From: CAZWSX01 sp964636985
Lineage (GTDB): Bacteria; Planctomycetota; Planctomycetia; Pirellulales; Pirellulaceae
Assembly: GCA_964636985.1 (NCBI GenBank)
Contig: CAZWSX010000026.1
Span: forward strand, 1-64,000
Direction: 5' to 3'
DNA length: 64,000 nucleotides
Shown here: positions 36,384 through 44,831 of the stretch, one piece after another
How the letters are laid out: each line of letters starts with the position of its first letter
Position numbering within the stretch: the first letter of the stretch is position 1
Notes under the pieces: generated by a model
Seen by the model: the letters and a program-made list of their open reading frames with translations, nothing else
Told to the model about the DNA's origin: nothing
Database searches by the model: none
Program-made: the position numbers and the translations under genes

Positions 36384-37976
36384 ATGTCACGCAGCAGTTG
36401 GAAACAATGGTTTTGTCAATTCGCCTGTCTCACCAAGCGAGTACGGAAGCGACCTCCGGCTCGTCGGATGATGACGCTGGAACATCTCGGCGAACGAATC
36501 ACGCCAGCAGTTAACGCATTCTTCGCATCTGGCGTAGGCGTGCTGACGGTCAACGGCGATAGCGCCAACAATACGCTCACCATCAGCCGAAATGCAGCAG
36601 GCCAAATCCTCGTGAACGGCGGAGCGATCACGATCAACGGAGGAACCGCCACAGTTGCCAACACGAAGTTGATTCAGGTCTTTGGCAACGGAGGCAACGA
36701 TGTCATTTCTCTTAGCGAGGTCAACGGGGCGCTCCCCAAGGCGAATCTCTTCGGCGGAGCGGGCAACGACACCTTGACCGGCGGCTCGGGAAATGACCAG
36801 CTCTTCGGCAACGCGGGGAACGACACGCTGCTCGGCAAAGGGGGAGTCGACTTGCTCTTTGGCGGAGCAGACAACGACACTCTGACCGGCGGCGTTGGCA
36901 ACGACCAGGTGTTTGGACAATTGGGCGATGACCGAATGATCTGGAACCCAGGCGAAGGTAGCGACCTCAACGAAGGAGGCGCGGGTAACGATACGGTCGA
37001 GGTCAACGGCGGCAATGGCAACGAGGCCTTCACCGTGACGGCCAACGGAAGCCGCGTCCGCTTCGACCGGACCGAGCCGGCCCCGTTCTTTATCGACATC
37101 GGCACTAGCGAGAACCTGGTTCTCAACGCCAATGGCGGTGACGATACGTTCTCGGCAACTGGCAACCTGGCAACGCTGATCCAGATCGTTGTCGATGGCG
37201 GGACCGGCAACGACACCCTGCTGGGCAGCAATGGAGCGGACCGACTGTTCGGCGGCGACGGCAACGATCTCGTCGATGGCAACCAAGGGAGCGATACTGT
37301 CTTGCTCGGCGCGGGCGACGACACGTTCCAATGGGATCCCGGCGACGGCAGCGACTTAGTCGAGGGACAAGACGGCTACGATACGATGATTTTCAACGGA
37401 GCAAACATCGACGAGAAAATCGATCTCTCGGCGAACGGCAGCCGGTTGCGGCTGACCCGTGACATCGGCAGCGTGACCATGGATGTTAACGCTGTCGAGA
37501 CGGTCAACGTCAACGCCTTGGGCGGCGCGGATACGGTCACGGTCAACGACTTGAGCGGAGTCGGCGTGGCTCTGGTCAACGTCGACCTGGCGGGCGCGGG
37601 GAGCGTCGGCGACGGGCAAGCCGACAAGGTGATCGTCAATGGCACGGCCGGCGATGATACGGCCGTGGTGAATGGCGATGCCAGCGGAGTTTCAGTCCTG
37701 GGCCTGTCGGCTCAAGTGAATATCTTTCATGCCGAGTCCGCTAACGACCTGCTGATTGTCAGCGCTTTGGCCGGCGATGACGTGATCGAAGCCTCCGGGC
37801 TGGCGGCCGGTGCGATTAGCCTGACCGAGGACGGTGGCGACGGGGACGACGACCTGGTCGGTAGCGACGGCGATGACAAGCTCGTCGGCGGCGCTGGTGA
37901 TGACGTACTCCTGGGAGGTCTCGGCCTGGACGTACTCGACGGCGGCCCCGGCGACAACATCCTGATTCAGGATTAG
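36384..37976 (+). CDS. Exported RTX-type Ca2+-binding protein (module C)
   Basis: A 530-aa protein starting MSRSSWKQWFCQF; the upstream in-frame extension overlaps the divergent sigma gene and is rejected, and AGAGG lies about ten bases before this ATG. The N-terminus has a basic stretch and MMTLEHLGERITPAVNA, the LExR-type motif. About residues 110-200, 270-310 and 470-530 carry RTX nonapeptides (GGAGNDTLTGG, GNAGNDTLLGK, GGDGNDLVDGN, GGAGDDVLLGG) separated by beta domains with NGSRVRFDRT and NGSRLRLTRD. It is divergent from the sigma/kinase operon with 241 bases between starts, so it could be a target. A GC-rich hairpin follows the stop. Confidence 0.82.
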   Translation: MSRSSWKQWFCQFACLTKRVRKRPPARRMMTLEHLGERITPAVNAFFASGVGVLTVNGDSANNTLTISRNAAGQILVNGGAITINGGTATVANTKLIQVFGNGGNDVISLSEVNGALPKANLFGGAGNDTLTGGSGNDQLFGNAGNDTLLGKGGVDLLFGGADNDTLTGGVGNDQVFGQLGDDRMIWNPGEGSDLNEGGAGNDTVEVNGGNGNEAFTVTANGSRVRFDRTEPAPFFIDIGTSENLVLNANGGDDTFSATGNLATLIQIVVDGGTGNDTLLGSNGADRLFGGDGNDLVDGNQGSDTVLLGAGDDTFQWDPGDGSDLVEGQDGYDTMIFNGANIDEKIDLSANGSRLRLTRDIGSVTMDVNAVETVNVNALGGADTVTVNDLSGVGVALVNVDLAGAGSVGDGQADKVIVNGTAGDDTAVVNGDASGVSVLGLSAQVNIFHAESANDLLIVSALAGDDVIEASGLAAGAISLTEDGGDGDDDLVGSDGDDKLVGGAGDDVLLGGLGLDVLDGGPGDNILIQD

Positions 37977-38029
37977 CGAGTTGTTTAGTTGTCACCGCCA
38001 GAACTCGAGGTCGGCGACTTGATTCTAGT

Positions 38030-38059
38030 CCACCCGCGTCCCCGCCCTGGCGCGGGTGG
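38030..38059 (+). terminator. GC-rich hairpin after the module C RTX gene
   Basis: CCACCCGCG (38030-38038) pairs perfectly with CGCGGGTGG (38051-38059), loop 12 bases, 54 bases after the stop codon. There is no T run, so it may be a factor-dependent terminator or mRNA-stabilising hairpin rather than a classical intrinsic terminator. Confidence 0.4.
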
Positions 38060-38181
38060 TTCAAGTCCCCTATCTCTGATGATTAATGGCCCGCAGCGAG
38101 TTCGAGAAAGGAGCACCTAGCAGGGTGTTTTGATCGCAGGGTTCTCGGCTGGCCTTGACCGCGATGCGGACGGCAAGATAA

Positions 38182-38197
38182 TTAGATGGCTGTCTAA
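38182..38197. promoter_or_regulatory. Putative SdpR/ArsR-type operator
   Basis: TTAGATGGCTGTCTAA is a palindrome with perfect 5-base arms (TTAGA/TCTAA) and a pseudo-symmetric centre, ending 21 bases before the sdpR ATG. Position and symmetry fit an autoregulated ArsR-family repressor site. Confidence 0.5.
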
Positions 38198-38218
38198 ATA
38201 TTGGCCCGGACAAGACGA

Positions 38219-38542
38219 ATGAACAATCAGGTTTTCAAAGCGCTGGCCGATCCAACCCGCCGTGAGATTGTGCGCCTGCTAGGAAAGGGTGAATTATCGG
38301 CGGGCGTATTGGCTGAGCGGTTCGACATGACTAAGCCGACGGTTTCGCACCATTTTGCCGTGCTGAAGGAAGCCGACTTAATTGTCAGTCGTCGCGAGGG
38401 ACAGCAGATCATGTATTCGCTCAATACGACGGTGGCCCAAGACGTGCTCGCCTGGCTATGGGATCTACTGGGGAAAAAGTCCACATTCAAACGTGTTGGC
38501 GGCGATCAGAAGTCACTCAAGCGGGGCGAAAAGTCGGTTTGA
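38219..38542 (+). CDS. sdpR: ArsR/SmtB-family repressor, SdpR-like
   Basis: A 107-aa winged-helix repressor: NNQVFKALADPTRREIVRLL is the classic ArsR N-terminus and FDMTKPTVSHHFAVLKEADL the recognition helix, followed by a wing ending YSLNTT. The metal-binding Cys box of ArsR/SmtB (CVC) is absent, which fits the SdpR subgroup. In Bacillus, SdpR represses the sdpRI operon and is sequestered at the membrane by SdpI. Here it precedes an SdpI homologue by 54 bases and follows a palindromic candidate operator. ATG 38219 is preferred to TTG 38201. Confidence 0.85.
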   Translation: MNNQVFKALADPTRREIVRLLGKGELSAGVLAERFDMTKPTVSHHFAVLKEADLIVSRREGQQIMYSLNTTVAQDVLAWLWDLLGKKSTFKRVGGDQKSLKRGEKSV

Positions 38543-38596
38543 ATTAGAACGCCGCACGCCAGAAGGCAGCTCGACGTGCGGTTAGAAAGAACAACC

Positions 38597-39256
38597 ATGG
38601 CTCGGCTTTACATCACACTATCCGTAGCAGCGATCGTGGCCGCTTTTGTGGCTTCGCTGGTACTCTACCCACAATTGGCGGATCAAGTTCCCATTCACTG
38701 GAACATCCAGGGACAGGTCGACAGCTACGGTTCCAAGTCGTGGGCTGCCTTTCTTATGCCGGAAGGGATGACGGGACTGCTCATCCTGTTCCTCTTGCTT
38801 CCTTGGCTGTCGCCTAAGCATTTTGAGGTTGAATCCTTCCGGTCAACTTACTGGTTCATCGCATTCGTGCTGACGTGTCTCGCAGCGTACATCCACGGCC
38901 TGATGCTGTGGTCGGCTGCTGCTGGAGGTGTTAATACGACCAGAGCCCTACTCGTCGGCATCTTGGTCATGTTTGGACTCATGGGCAACGTCTTGGGAAA
39001 GGTGCGGCGAAATTTCTGGGTCGGAGTGCGTACGCCGTGGACACTGGCGAGCGAACGAGTGTGGAACGATACGCATCGATTGGCTGCGCGGCTTTTCGTC
39101 GTGGCCGCCGTGGCAGGTCTTGCTATCGTAGTGCTTCCAATCTCGTTGCCCGCCATGAGCATCACCGTCTTCATTTTGATCATGGTGTCCGCGATCCTGC
39201 CAGTTTTCTACTCGTTGGCCCACTACAAATGGCTGGAGCGCCGCGGAGAGATTTGA
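38597..39256 (+). CDS. sdpI: SdpI-family membrane protein (DUF1648 plus SdpI domain)
   Basis: A 219-aa integral membrane protein. The N-terminal DUF1648 part shows YPQLADQVPIHWNIQGQVD and the C-terminal SdpI part shows GNVLGKVRRNFWVGVRTPW and WNDTHRLAARLF, both hallmarks. Six hydrophobic segments are visible, near residues 5-22, 50-68, 83-105, 112-130, 160-178 and 180-200. In Bacillus SdpI gives immunity to the SdpC toxin and acts as signal receptor for SdpR. No sdpC-like toxin gene is seen nearby, so here it may respond to foreign toxins or another membrane signal. Confidence 0.88.
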   Translation: MARLYITLSVAAIVAAFVASLVLYPQLADQVPIHWNIQGQVDSYGSKSWAAFLMPEGMTGLLILFLLLPWLSPKHFEVESFRSTYWFIAFVLTCLAAYIHGLMLWSAAAGGVNTTRALLVGILVMFGLMGNVLGKVRRNFWVGVRTPWTLASERVWNDTHRLAARLFVVAAVAGLAIVVLPISLPAMSITVFILIMVSAILPVFYSLAHYKWLERRGEI

Positions 39257-39287
39257 CTCGAACTCGCTAAGGGTTGGCTGCCGGTGG

Positions 39288-39413
39288 TTTGTGACTCAAG
39301 CGAGGAACCAGGGCTTGCCCGTGCGATTCGTGCAACATGACGGCGACACCAAATTCACGAAAGCATTTCGGGCGAAGCTGAAATCCGCCCGCGTGAAGCC
39401 GATGCGTACCGCC
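39288..39413 (+). pseudogene. Fragment of a transposase related to the one at 20206
   Basis: The frame reads FVTQARNQGLPVRFVQHDGD and TKFTKAFRAKLKSARVKPMR, matching the integrase-core segment around the second catalytic Asp of the transposase at 20206-21300 at both protein and DNA level. No sequence from the rest of the gene is present on either side. It is a short relic, so a related element once inserted downstream of sdpI. Confidence 0.8.
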
Positions 39414-39451
39414 ATCCCCCTCGTCTGTTGACTGCCGACGCCAATGCAGGG

Positions 39452-39691
39452 CTACGCTCTCAATCGAATTTCAACCTTCTGAATGCTGGCGAGCGGAATA
39501 TGAATCACCAATTCGGTAGATGAGTCGAGGATTTCGACAATTGTTTCAGAATTTTGAACACGAACACCTCGTACGGCGCCAAAAATCACCTTGCCACTGA
39601 AAAGCATAAAATTCATGGGCTGCCAGATGCCGGGCCTGATGAGAGAAATGACAGCATCCATGACTTCGTTTGGATTCATGGCTTCATTCAT
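39452..39691 (-). CDS. Small hypothetical protein
   Basis: A 79-aa frame starting MNEAMNPNEVMDAVISLIRP with a beta-rich second half (GKVIFGAVRGVRVQNSETIV, VIHIPLASIQKVEI) that looks like a real small domain, perhaps SH3- or PRC-barrel-like. I do not recognise the family. No strong ribosome-binding site is visible. The gene is flanked by a transposase relic and an unassigned stretch. Confidence 0.45.
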   Translation of the reverse strand: MNEAMNPNEVMDAVISLIRPGIWQPMNFMLFSGKVIFGAVRGVRVQNSETIVEILDSSTELVIHIPLASIQKVEIRLRA

Positions 39692-40053
39692 CCGTGTGAG
39701 AGAGGCTCAGTGTCTTTGATATACGAAAACGGCTTCACTTGTCGACGAGCCTTTTTGACGTCCCTGTTGACGGCGGTTTGGTCGCCTTCGACATCCGAAC
39801 GAGCGCCGTCGTCGAGAATGTCATCAAGGCCTCGCCTGAGTTACAAGGGTCCTACGTGCAAGGCGTGACGTTTCGCCGGACGGCAAACGCCTAGTGGCGA
39901 TTGTCAGCGTTGGCGGAGGCGATTGTTTTGTGGCCGCTATGGAACTCACAATAAAATCACCACCACCGCGGGAGGGGAAGGGGGCGAAGTAGTATCGTTT
40001 GCTCGGGCTACCCAATGATCTCGATCCGCAACAGGTTCAGTTTTTGTAAGGCG

Positions 40054-40569
40054 TTAATACCGCTTGTCGTGGAATGAGGCGTCAAGATCTTCGATTAACT
40101 TTTTCAAGATGATAACAAGGGCTTTTACATCCTTTTGGCCGCTTGGAAGTTTCAAGTTGCGTTCACACTCGTCCGTAACCCATTGGGCCTGCTCAGCGAA
40201 TTCGGGGTACGACAACAAGGGCTGCATTCGCTTCGCTACGAATTCAAACGAGGTTTGCTCAGCGTATCTCCTTCCAGCACAACTGGCAGGGTTCTCAAGC
40301 ATCGCCTCGAAATGGGTCATTTCGTTTTTGGCTTGCGTGCTGGCATATTCGCAGGCCATCTTCTTTCGCCTCTCTTTATCGGCCTCTTCTTCGTCAGTGA
40401 ATTTCTTCCGAGCGCACAGGATGGCAGGGTGAACGATGGCCGCCAGCATCCCAATAACCGCCACGCCCAGGGAAATGAGCGAGGGGGTGCCTCTGACTTG
40501 GAAATGCCAGTAAGCCGTTCCGAGCAAGGCGGTCACTGCTATCGGGAGTGGAATCATCGCACGATGCAT
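40054..40569 (-). CDS. Hypothetical membrane-anchored protein
   Basis: A 171-aa protein with two hydrophobic segments at the N-terminus (about 5-22, PLPIAVTALLGTAYW, and 30-50, LISLGVAVIGMLAAIVHPAI), then a charged helical cytoplasmic-type region (KKFTDEEEADKERRKKMACE) and a C-terminal helical part. No catalytic motif is seen and the family is not recognised. Its codon use is normal for the window, supporting it as a gene. It stands alone on its strand. Confidence 0.55.
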   Translation of the reverse strand: MHRAMIPLPIAVTALLGTAYWHFQVRGTPSLISLGVAVIGMLAAIVHPAILCARKKFTDEEEADKERRKKMACEYASTQAKNEMTHFEAMLENPASCAGRRYAEQTSFEFVAKRMQPLLSYPEFAEQAQWVTDECERNLKLPSGQKDVKALVIILKKLIEDLDASFHDKRY

Positions 40570-40960
40570 CGAAGCCGACTTCTACTCACTTAATGAACAT
40601 CTGACAGGGGCACAAAGGATTGGGCCAATGAATTGATCCGGAGCGCTGACGCCGAAGTAGCGAAATTCCATGTCGACGGCGCTGCCGTATCCCGAAGGCC
40701 GAACCGCCCCAGAAGATTTCGCCCCGCCGATGGAGCGACGTTCCCTCCAAATGGGCATCGGTAGAGGCAGCGGCGAGAGTTCGCCAGGAAAACACCTGCA
40801 CGCACAACCCTCAGGTCCCCTAGAACTTCACATCGCGGCCGACCGCTTCTTGCGCGAGACCGCCTAATTGAAAGCGGCGATTAGATCGGCTTAAGTATGT
40901 AACGCTGACGCCAACAATTGACCAGCATCAAATTTCTGTACCAGGCGTTATGAAGGTGGG
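40570..40960. other. Gene-free stretch
   Basis: No frame here resembles a protein and no strong repeat was seen. It separates the membrane protein gene from the broken IS3-type transposase. Confidence 0.4.
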
Positions 40961-41427
40961 TTAAGGGGGATCTCCGGTGTGTTGCTGGAGTGGAGGAGAA
41001 GGCGGAGGCGCAGCCGAAGTCTTCTCCGGAACGGAAGCAACACACCGGGCCGCGAACACCGCCGGGGGCACGTACCCCAAGCTGCTGTGTGGTCGGGTCT
41101 GGTTGTCTCTCCAATGCTTGGTGAGCCGCCTGGCGGCTGGTGCCAACGTCTCGAACTCCTCCATCGCCAGGAACTCGTCCGGGAAGCGGCTGTGGAAGCT
41201 CTCGGCGTAGCCGTTCTTCGCGGCTCGAGGTACAAGGCTTGAACTTCCACTTTTTGAAGCCAATGCTGGATCGCCCGCGCGATGAACTCGGGGCCATTGT
41301 CGCTGCGAATGCTTCGCGGAACACCACGCATCGCGAACAGCTCCGCCAGCGTGTCGATCACATCCTCGCTGGTAAGGCTCCGATCCACCCTGAGCGTCAA
41401 ACATTCGCGGGTACCAACGACAGCCAC
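40961..41427 (-). pseudogene. Broken IS3-family transposase (OrfB C-terminal part)
   Basis: The first frame gives TRECLTLRVDRSLTSEDVID, MRGVPRSIRSDNGPEFIARA and a break at LYLEPR; after a frameshift near 41225 the second frame continues NGYAESFHSRFPDEFLAMEE and HWRDNQTRPHSSLGYVPPAV. These are the second and third catalytic regions (DNGPEF and E in GYAESFHS) of IS3-family integrase-type transposases. Everything N-terminal to TRECL, including the first Asp, is missing, and the sequence ends abruptly beside the eRF1-like gene. Not functional. Confidence 0.85.
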
Positions 41428-41442
41428 TTGCTACTTGGCCAC

Positions 41443-41961
41443 TTACTTTTTGATGCCACTCGAAGCCGACTTCGCAGACTTCTTGCCGCTTACGTTTTTG
41501 CCAGCGATGGCTTTTGGGGTCTTGGCAACAGCGGCTTTCTTAAGCTTGCTTTTGTTTGCGTGTGCGAAATGCCGACCGACTTTGGCGGCTAACTGGCGGT
41601 CTGTCAACTTAGCCGCCGTTTCCGATTCGACTGCGACCCCGCGGATTTTCTTGGACTGTATCAGTTTGAGCAGCTCCACTTTCGCTTCACCCGGTCCAAG
41701 AATCAGCACAGCGGACGCGCCGCGTAGCGCGATCAGCACATCGCTGTAGTAGTCCTTGCGATCGCTAGCCAATTTTTGCTTGAGCTTATTCTCCGCAACA
41801 AAGTCGTTGCGCGTGAAAGTGTTTTTCGACCTCCCGCCGCCCGTCTTGTAAATCGGTTGGCCAATGTCAAAGACGATCTTTTTGATCTCCGGTCCCGCAT
41901 CAGAGAGATGGACAATCACGGCTTGTTTATGATCGATCCAAACACCTGCTTTCGTCGTCAT
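41443..41961 (-). CDS. eRF1-like (bacterial release-factor-type fold) protein
   Basis: A 172-aa protein. MTTKAGVWIDHKQAVIVHL at the start and DVLIALRGASAVLILGPGEA with TDRQLAAKVGRHFA further on match a widespread group of small bacterial proteins with an archaeo-eukaryotic release factor / Pelota domain-like fold, sometimes annotated as translational machinery or host-attachment protein. The last 35 residues are a Lys/Ala-rich tail (KLKKAAVAKTPKA) that may contact RNA or DNA. The start at 41961 follows AAAGG eight bases upstream; an upstream in-frame start is less likely. Role in ribosome rescue or stress is inferred. Confidence 0.65.
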   Translation of the reverse strand: MTTKAGVWIDHKQAVIVHLSDAGPEIKKIVFDIGQPIYKTGGGRSKNTFTRNDFVAENKLKQKLASDRKDYYSDVLIALRGASAVLILGPGEAKVELLKLIQSKKIRGVAVESETAAKLTDRQLAAKVGRHFAHANKSKLKKAAVAKTPKAIAGKNVSGKKSAKSASSGIKK

Positions 41962-42042
41962 CAGGGATACCTTTCGTCGAAGTATAAAAGTGTCTTTCAG
42001 GGGGCGCTTTGGCCGCAAGCTGGCAAGGATGATACGGTCGAC

Positions 42043-42342
42043 TCAGAGCGTGTCCTCGCTCCAGTTCAGATATGACTGGAGTTCTTGATAGCGGCGGTAG
42101 AGCCTTTCGGCGTCCATGATCGCATCCCGGCATTTCGTTTGTCCGTTCAGCTTAGCGAAGCGAGCGGAAACGCACGCCAGGATAGCCCACGTGAGGGGGA
42201 AGCCCTTATCGAGAAGAGCTCTGCCTCCTGTCGCGACAAGGTAGATTTCTCGTCCATCAAGGCCTCCAGTTTGACGGAAATATTTCGTCACCTGCCCCGT
42301 CTTCGAGCATCTAAATAAATGACGGATCGAGAGTGGGTTCAA
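42043..42342 (-). pseudogene. Remnant ending in a protoglobin-type N-terminus
   Basis: The 99-codon frame ends with MDAERLYRRYQELQSYLNWS then EDTL and a TGA. This segment closely resembles the first helix of protoglobin / globin-coupled sensor proteins (..LYxRYQELQxYVGWT..). In the same frame after the TGA the sequence continues VDRIILASLRP, as expected for the next helix, then is lost at the eRF1-like gene. The 75 residues before the inner Met are not recognisable. Likely the broken start of a sensor gene; confidence is limited by its short length. Confidence 0.35.
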
Positions 42343-42813
42343 GGATGATCAGAAGCGTTCTGCGGGCTCATCACCCGAGGACGGCAACCGGGGTATTTTG
42401 CCAGGAGGTGCTGATGGCGATGACAAGATGTAGCGTAAGGGAGCCTCGTGTGGCTCGGTAGCTTCGCAGTCAGTTGGCAATGGCGCGACACACGCCATGG
42501 CATCCTGCAGACGGGGAATCACCGACTCCCAAGCATGGCACGAGGCTCAGGTGGCGGACCTAGGACGGTCCGTTTTTCTTTAGCAGGCGCGCCCCGGCCT
42601 ACGCCTCATCCTGTGGCGCAGCTGCGCCGGTCAGCGTCATCCCGCTGGCGATTGGGCGATGCGGCGTTAGAGGTACCTAAGGAGTACCTACATGGTGGCC
42701 ATCGATGCGAGATGTTTTCAGATTTACCGTGCGGAGCACGCGAAAAGAATGCTCCCCAATGTATCCCTGGTTACCGGATGGCGACGTTTGCCTTACCTAT
42801 TGCTGAAAAGGTG
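42343..42813. other. Gene-free stretch
   Basis: No supported gene on either strand. A long frame on the + strand that begins here runs antisense through the membrane protein gene and is treated as a shadow. No repeats were recognised. Confidence 0.4.
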
Positions 42814-44499
42814 TCACTCGAGCCACTGAGGGAACAACATCATAACCAAGCCGAAAAGAAGAATAGCGACGCCGCTGAGAAGTTTCAGCCAACGGCCCGT
42901 ATTCTCCTGGAGCTTGCTTTGCCGAAGGGTAATCACGACCATGGCGACCATGATGCTGTCGTCGAGCATATAGGCCACGATATACAGCAGCAGGTAACCA
43001 TACTCTCCCCAGATGGAAATACGTTGCAGCGTGAGCACCTTCGTATAGAGCGCTGGCAGACCCGCGGTACAAAGCAGTTCCACGATGTTGACGAGTATGG
43101 CGAGCACCGCCGCTCCCAGGATTGCGGCGATCAAATAGCGCGCTGCAATGATCTTCCGAACTCGCGTATAGATTCCGGGCTTGGCTCCCTCGGGAATGGA
43201 CAACGTGACGCCTTGATGAAAGGCGAAAAAGTCCTTCACGTTGATCGCGCCGATTACGATGGCGATCAATCCCAGCGCAATTTCAGACCAACGACGGTAG
43301 CCCACGAGCTTAAAAATGTTGAGCCACGCCGCCATAAATGCAAAATATGCGGCTCCACTGACAAAGACGAATGTCGCGGCGATGGCCAGAATTTTGGCGC
43401 GGTCATGCAGATTGATCAGCACAGACAGGAGAAAGAGGAGCACCCACATTGCGCATGGATTAAATCCATCGACTAATCCAATCAAGATCGTAAACAAGGG
43501 CATTCCCAATTTTCGAGCGTCGAGAGGTCCCAGAACGGGAACAGTGATAACATAGTCCTCGGATTCGGTTTCACTCGATTCAACCGATTCAGCGGGAAGT
43601 TCGGGGACCAAGACGGAGTCCTCTTTGCTCGCGGGCAAGGGTGGAACGTCGACGGATGAATCGGTGCGTGGCTCAACTTTCTGCTTTGGCGCAACGACTT
43701 CGCCGGGTTCGTGATGCAGCAACTCCGTCACGAAAGGCGACGAAAACAGTGAGTCGATGTCTACTCGCGGCAGAACGCTCCGAATCTTGTCGGCCGGCGC
43801 AGAACTATCGGGAACCGTTTCGTCACCCTTCATTAGACAAGGCGAGGTCGCTTCGTCCAGCAGCGACTTCACGTTCGCTCCGGTGGACGCATCTCCCAAG
43901 TAGCCCACGACGAGTTCACCGTTGATTACGAAGGTTGGCAGCCCTGGAACACGGACACCATGGTTTCGGCAGAGCGTTTCCCATCGTTCTTTCGCTTCAG
44001 GGTCCGCGTCGACGTTCCAAATATGAAACCGGAGTCCGTCGTAGTTGCCCTGAATCTTCTGCAAATACGTTTTCGCGGCCGCACAACGGGCGCAGGTGGG
44101 GCGGGTGAAGATCTCGACCGTGAGCGCCATGTCGTATTGACGCCCCGTCGTTTCGGGCGAATCGTAGCCGACAACGATCCTATTTAAGACATGAAGCGTT
44201 GGCGCTTTCGCCACGACGCCGTTCTTTTTCGACACTGCGTGGAGCCTTTTGAGAGCTTCCTGATCGCTGCCGACGTCCGATACTTTCAGTTGAATTCCCG
44301 TCCGCTTTTCCAAGTCCTCCCGGGCCTTTTGGTTGGGCACGCTGTCCTTCATCACAAACAACTCAGCAATCACGCATCGCCGCGTGGAATCGCGAGGGCG
44401 TTCATCGCCCCACGATGGGCTGGCAATGTTCGCGAATACAAGCGCCAGGCAAGTTACCACCCTTCCATGACCGATCGGAAATGACTTTGGGAAAAGCAC
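42814..44499 (-). CDS. Thiol-disulfide membrane protein: thioredoxin-like, glutaredoxin-like and DsbD/CcdA-type domains
   Basis: A 561-aa exported protein. A signal peptide (about 1-30, VVTCLALVFANIASPSWG) is followed by a thioredoxin-like region without active cysteines, then a glutaredoxin-like domain at about 127-218 with CARC (EIFTRPTCARCAAAK) and VPGLPTFVINGELVVGYLG. A low-complexity linker leads to a membrane domain at about 335-560 with several TM segments and GFNPCAMWVLLFLLS, the conserved cysteine region of DsbD/CcdA electron carriers. It most likely passes electrons from the membrane domain to its own periplasmic glutaredoxin domain and on to envelope substrates. It stands alone, with 332 bases to the divergent acetyl-CoA operon. 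Confidence 0.82.
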   Translation of the reverse strand: MLFPKSFPIGHGRVVTCLALVFANIASPSWGDERPRDSTRRCVIAELFVMKDSVPNQKAREDLEKRTGIQLKVSDVGSDQEALKRLHAVSKKNGVVAKAPTLHVLNRIVVGYDSPETTGRQYDMALTVEIFTRPTCARCAAAKTYLQKIQGNYDGLRFHIWNVDADPEAKERWETLCRNHGVRVPGLPTFVINGELVVGYLGDASTGANVKSLLDEATSPCLMKGDETVPDSSAPADKIRSVLPRVDIDSLFSSPFVTELLHHEPGEVVAPKQKVEPRTDSSVDVPPLPASKEDSVLVPELPAESVESSETESEDYVITVPVLGPLDARKLGMPLFTILIGLVDGFNPCAMWVLLFLLSVLINLHDRAKILAIAATFVFVSGAAYFAFMAAWLNIFKLVGYRRWSEIALGLIAIVIGAINVKDFFAFHQGVTLSIPEGAKPGIYTRVRKIIAARYLIAAILGAAVLAILVNIVELLCTAGLPALYTKVLTLQRISIWGEYGYLLLYIVAYMLDDSIMVAMVVITLRQSKLQENTGRWLKLLSGVAILLFGLVMMLFPQWLE

Positions 44500-44831
44500 G
44501 AGTGCTCCTCACTTAGGAAGTGCCGACGGGCAAACGACTTTGCTACGAATGCCTCACTGCAATCGTCATACCCGGCAATTTCTGGGTGCTAGTGCACTGT
44601 GCAAGCGCGCGGCAAAGGCCCTTTTGGTGCAGCCCGCGCGCAATGGCCCGCACACGAACTAACCGATTGAAATCGCTCCCGTGGCGATTGATCCGGGACA
44701 TGGGGGCCATCATCGCGAGAAGCACTCGAAATGCCATAGTGAAGCGAAGCTACCTGTTGGCACTTGCTTTGCTTACCAGATCGGGGTGCTAGGCAATTCC
44801 CGTGCCCCCATTCCTTTTCGGCTGTTGAACC
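44500..44831. other. Divergent intergenic region before the acetyl-CoA operon
   Basis: Expected to hold promoters for both the DsbD-like gene and the eight-gene operon. I could not identify convincing -35/-10 boxes or an operator palindrome. Confidence 0.4.

Noticed and set aside
36387..37331. Long (314-aa) antisense frame on the minus strand
   Set aside because: It runs exactly opposite the RTX repeats of the + strand gene; the repetitive GGCAACGAC-type codons keep other frames open. No domain is seen.
38056..38070. GGTTCAAGTCCC looks like a tRNA T-loop
   Set aside because: No acceptor, D or anticodon arms can be formed around it, and the preceding bases belong to a 9-bp terminator-like hairpin.
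42448..43476. 342-aa frame on the + strand
   Set aside because: It is antisense to the membrane domain of the glutaredoxin/DsbD fusion, is very rich in His/Asp/Gln, and has no recognisable domain or ribosome site.
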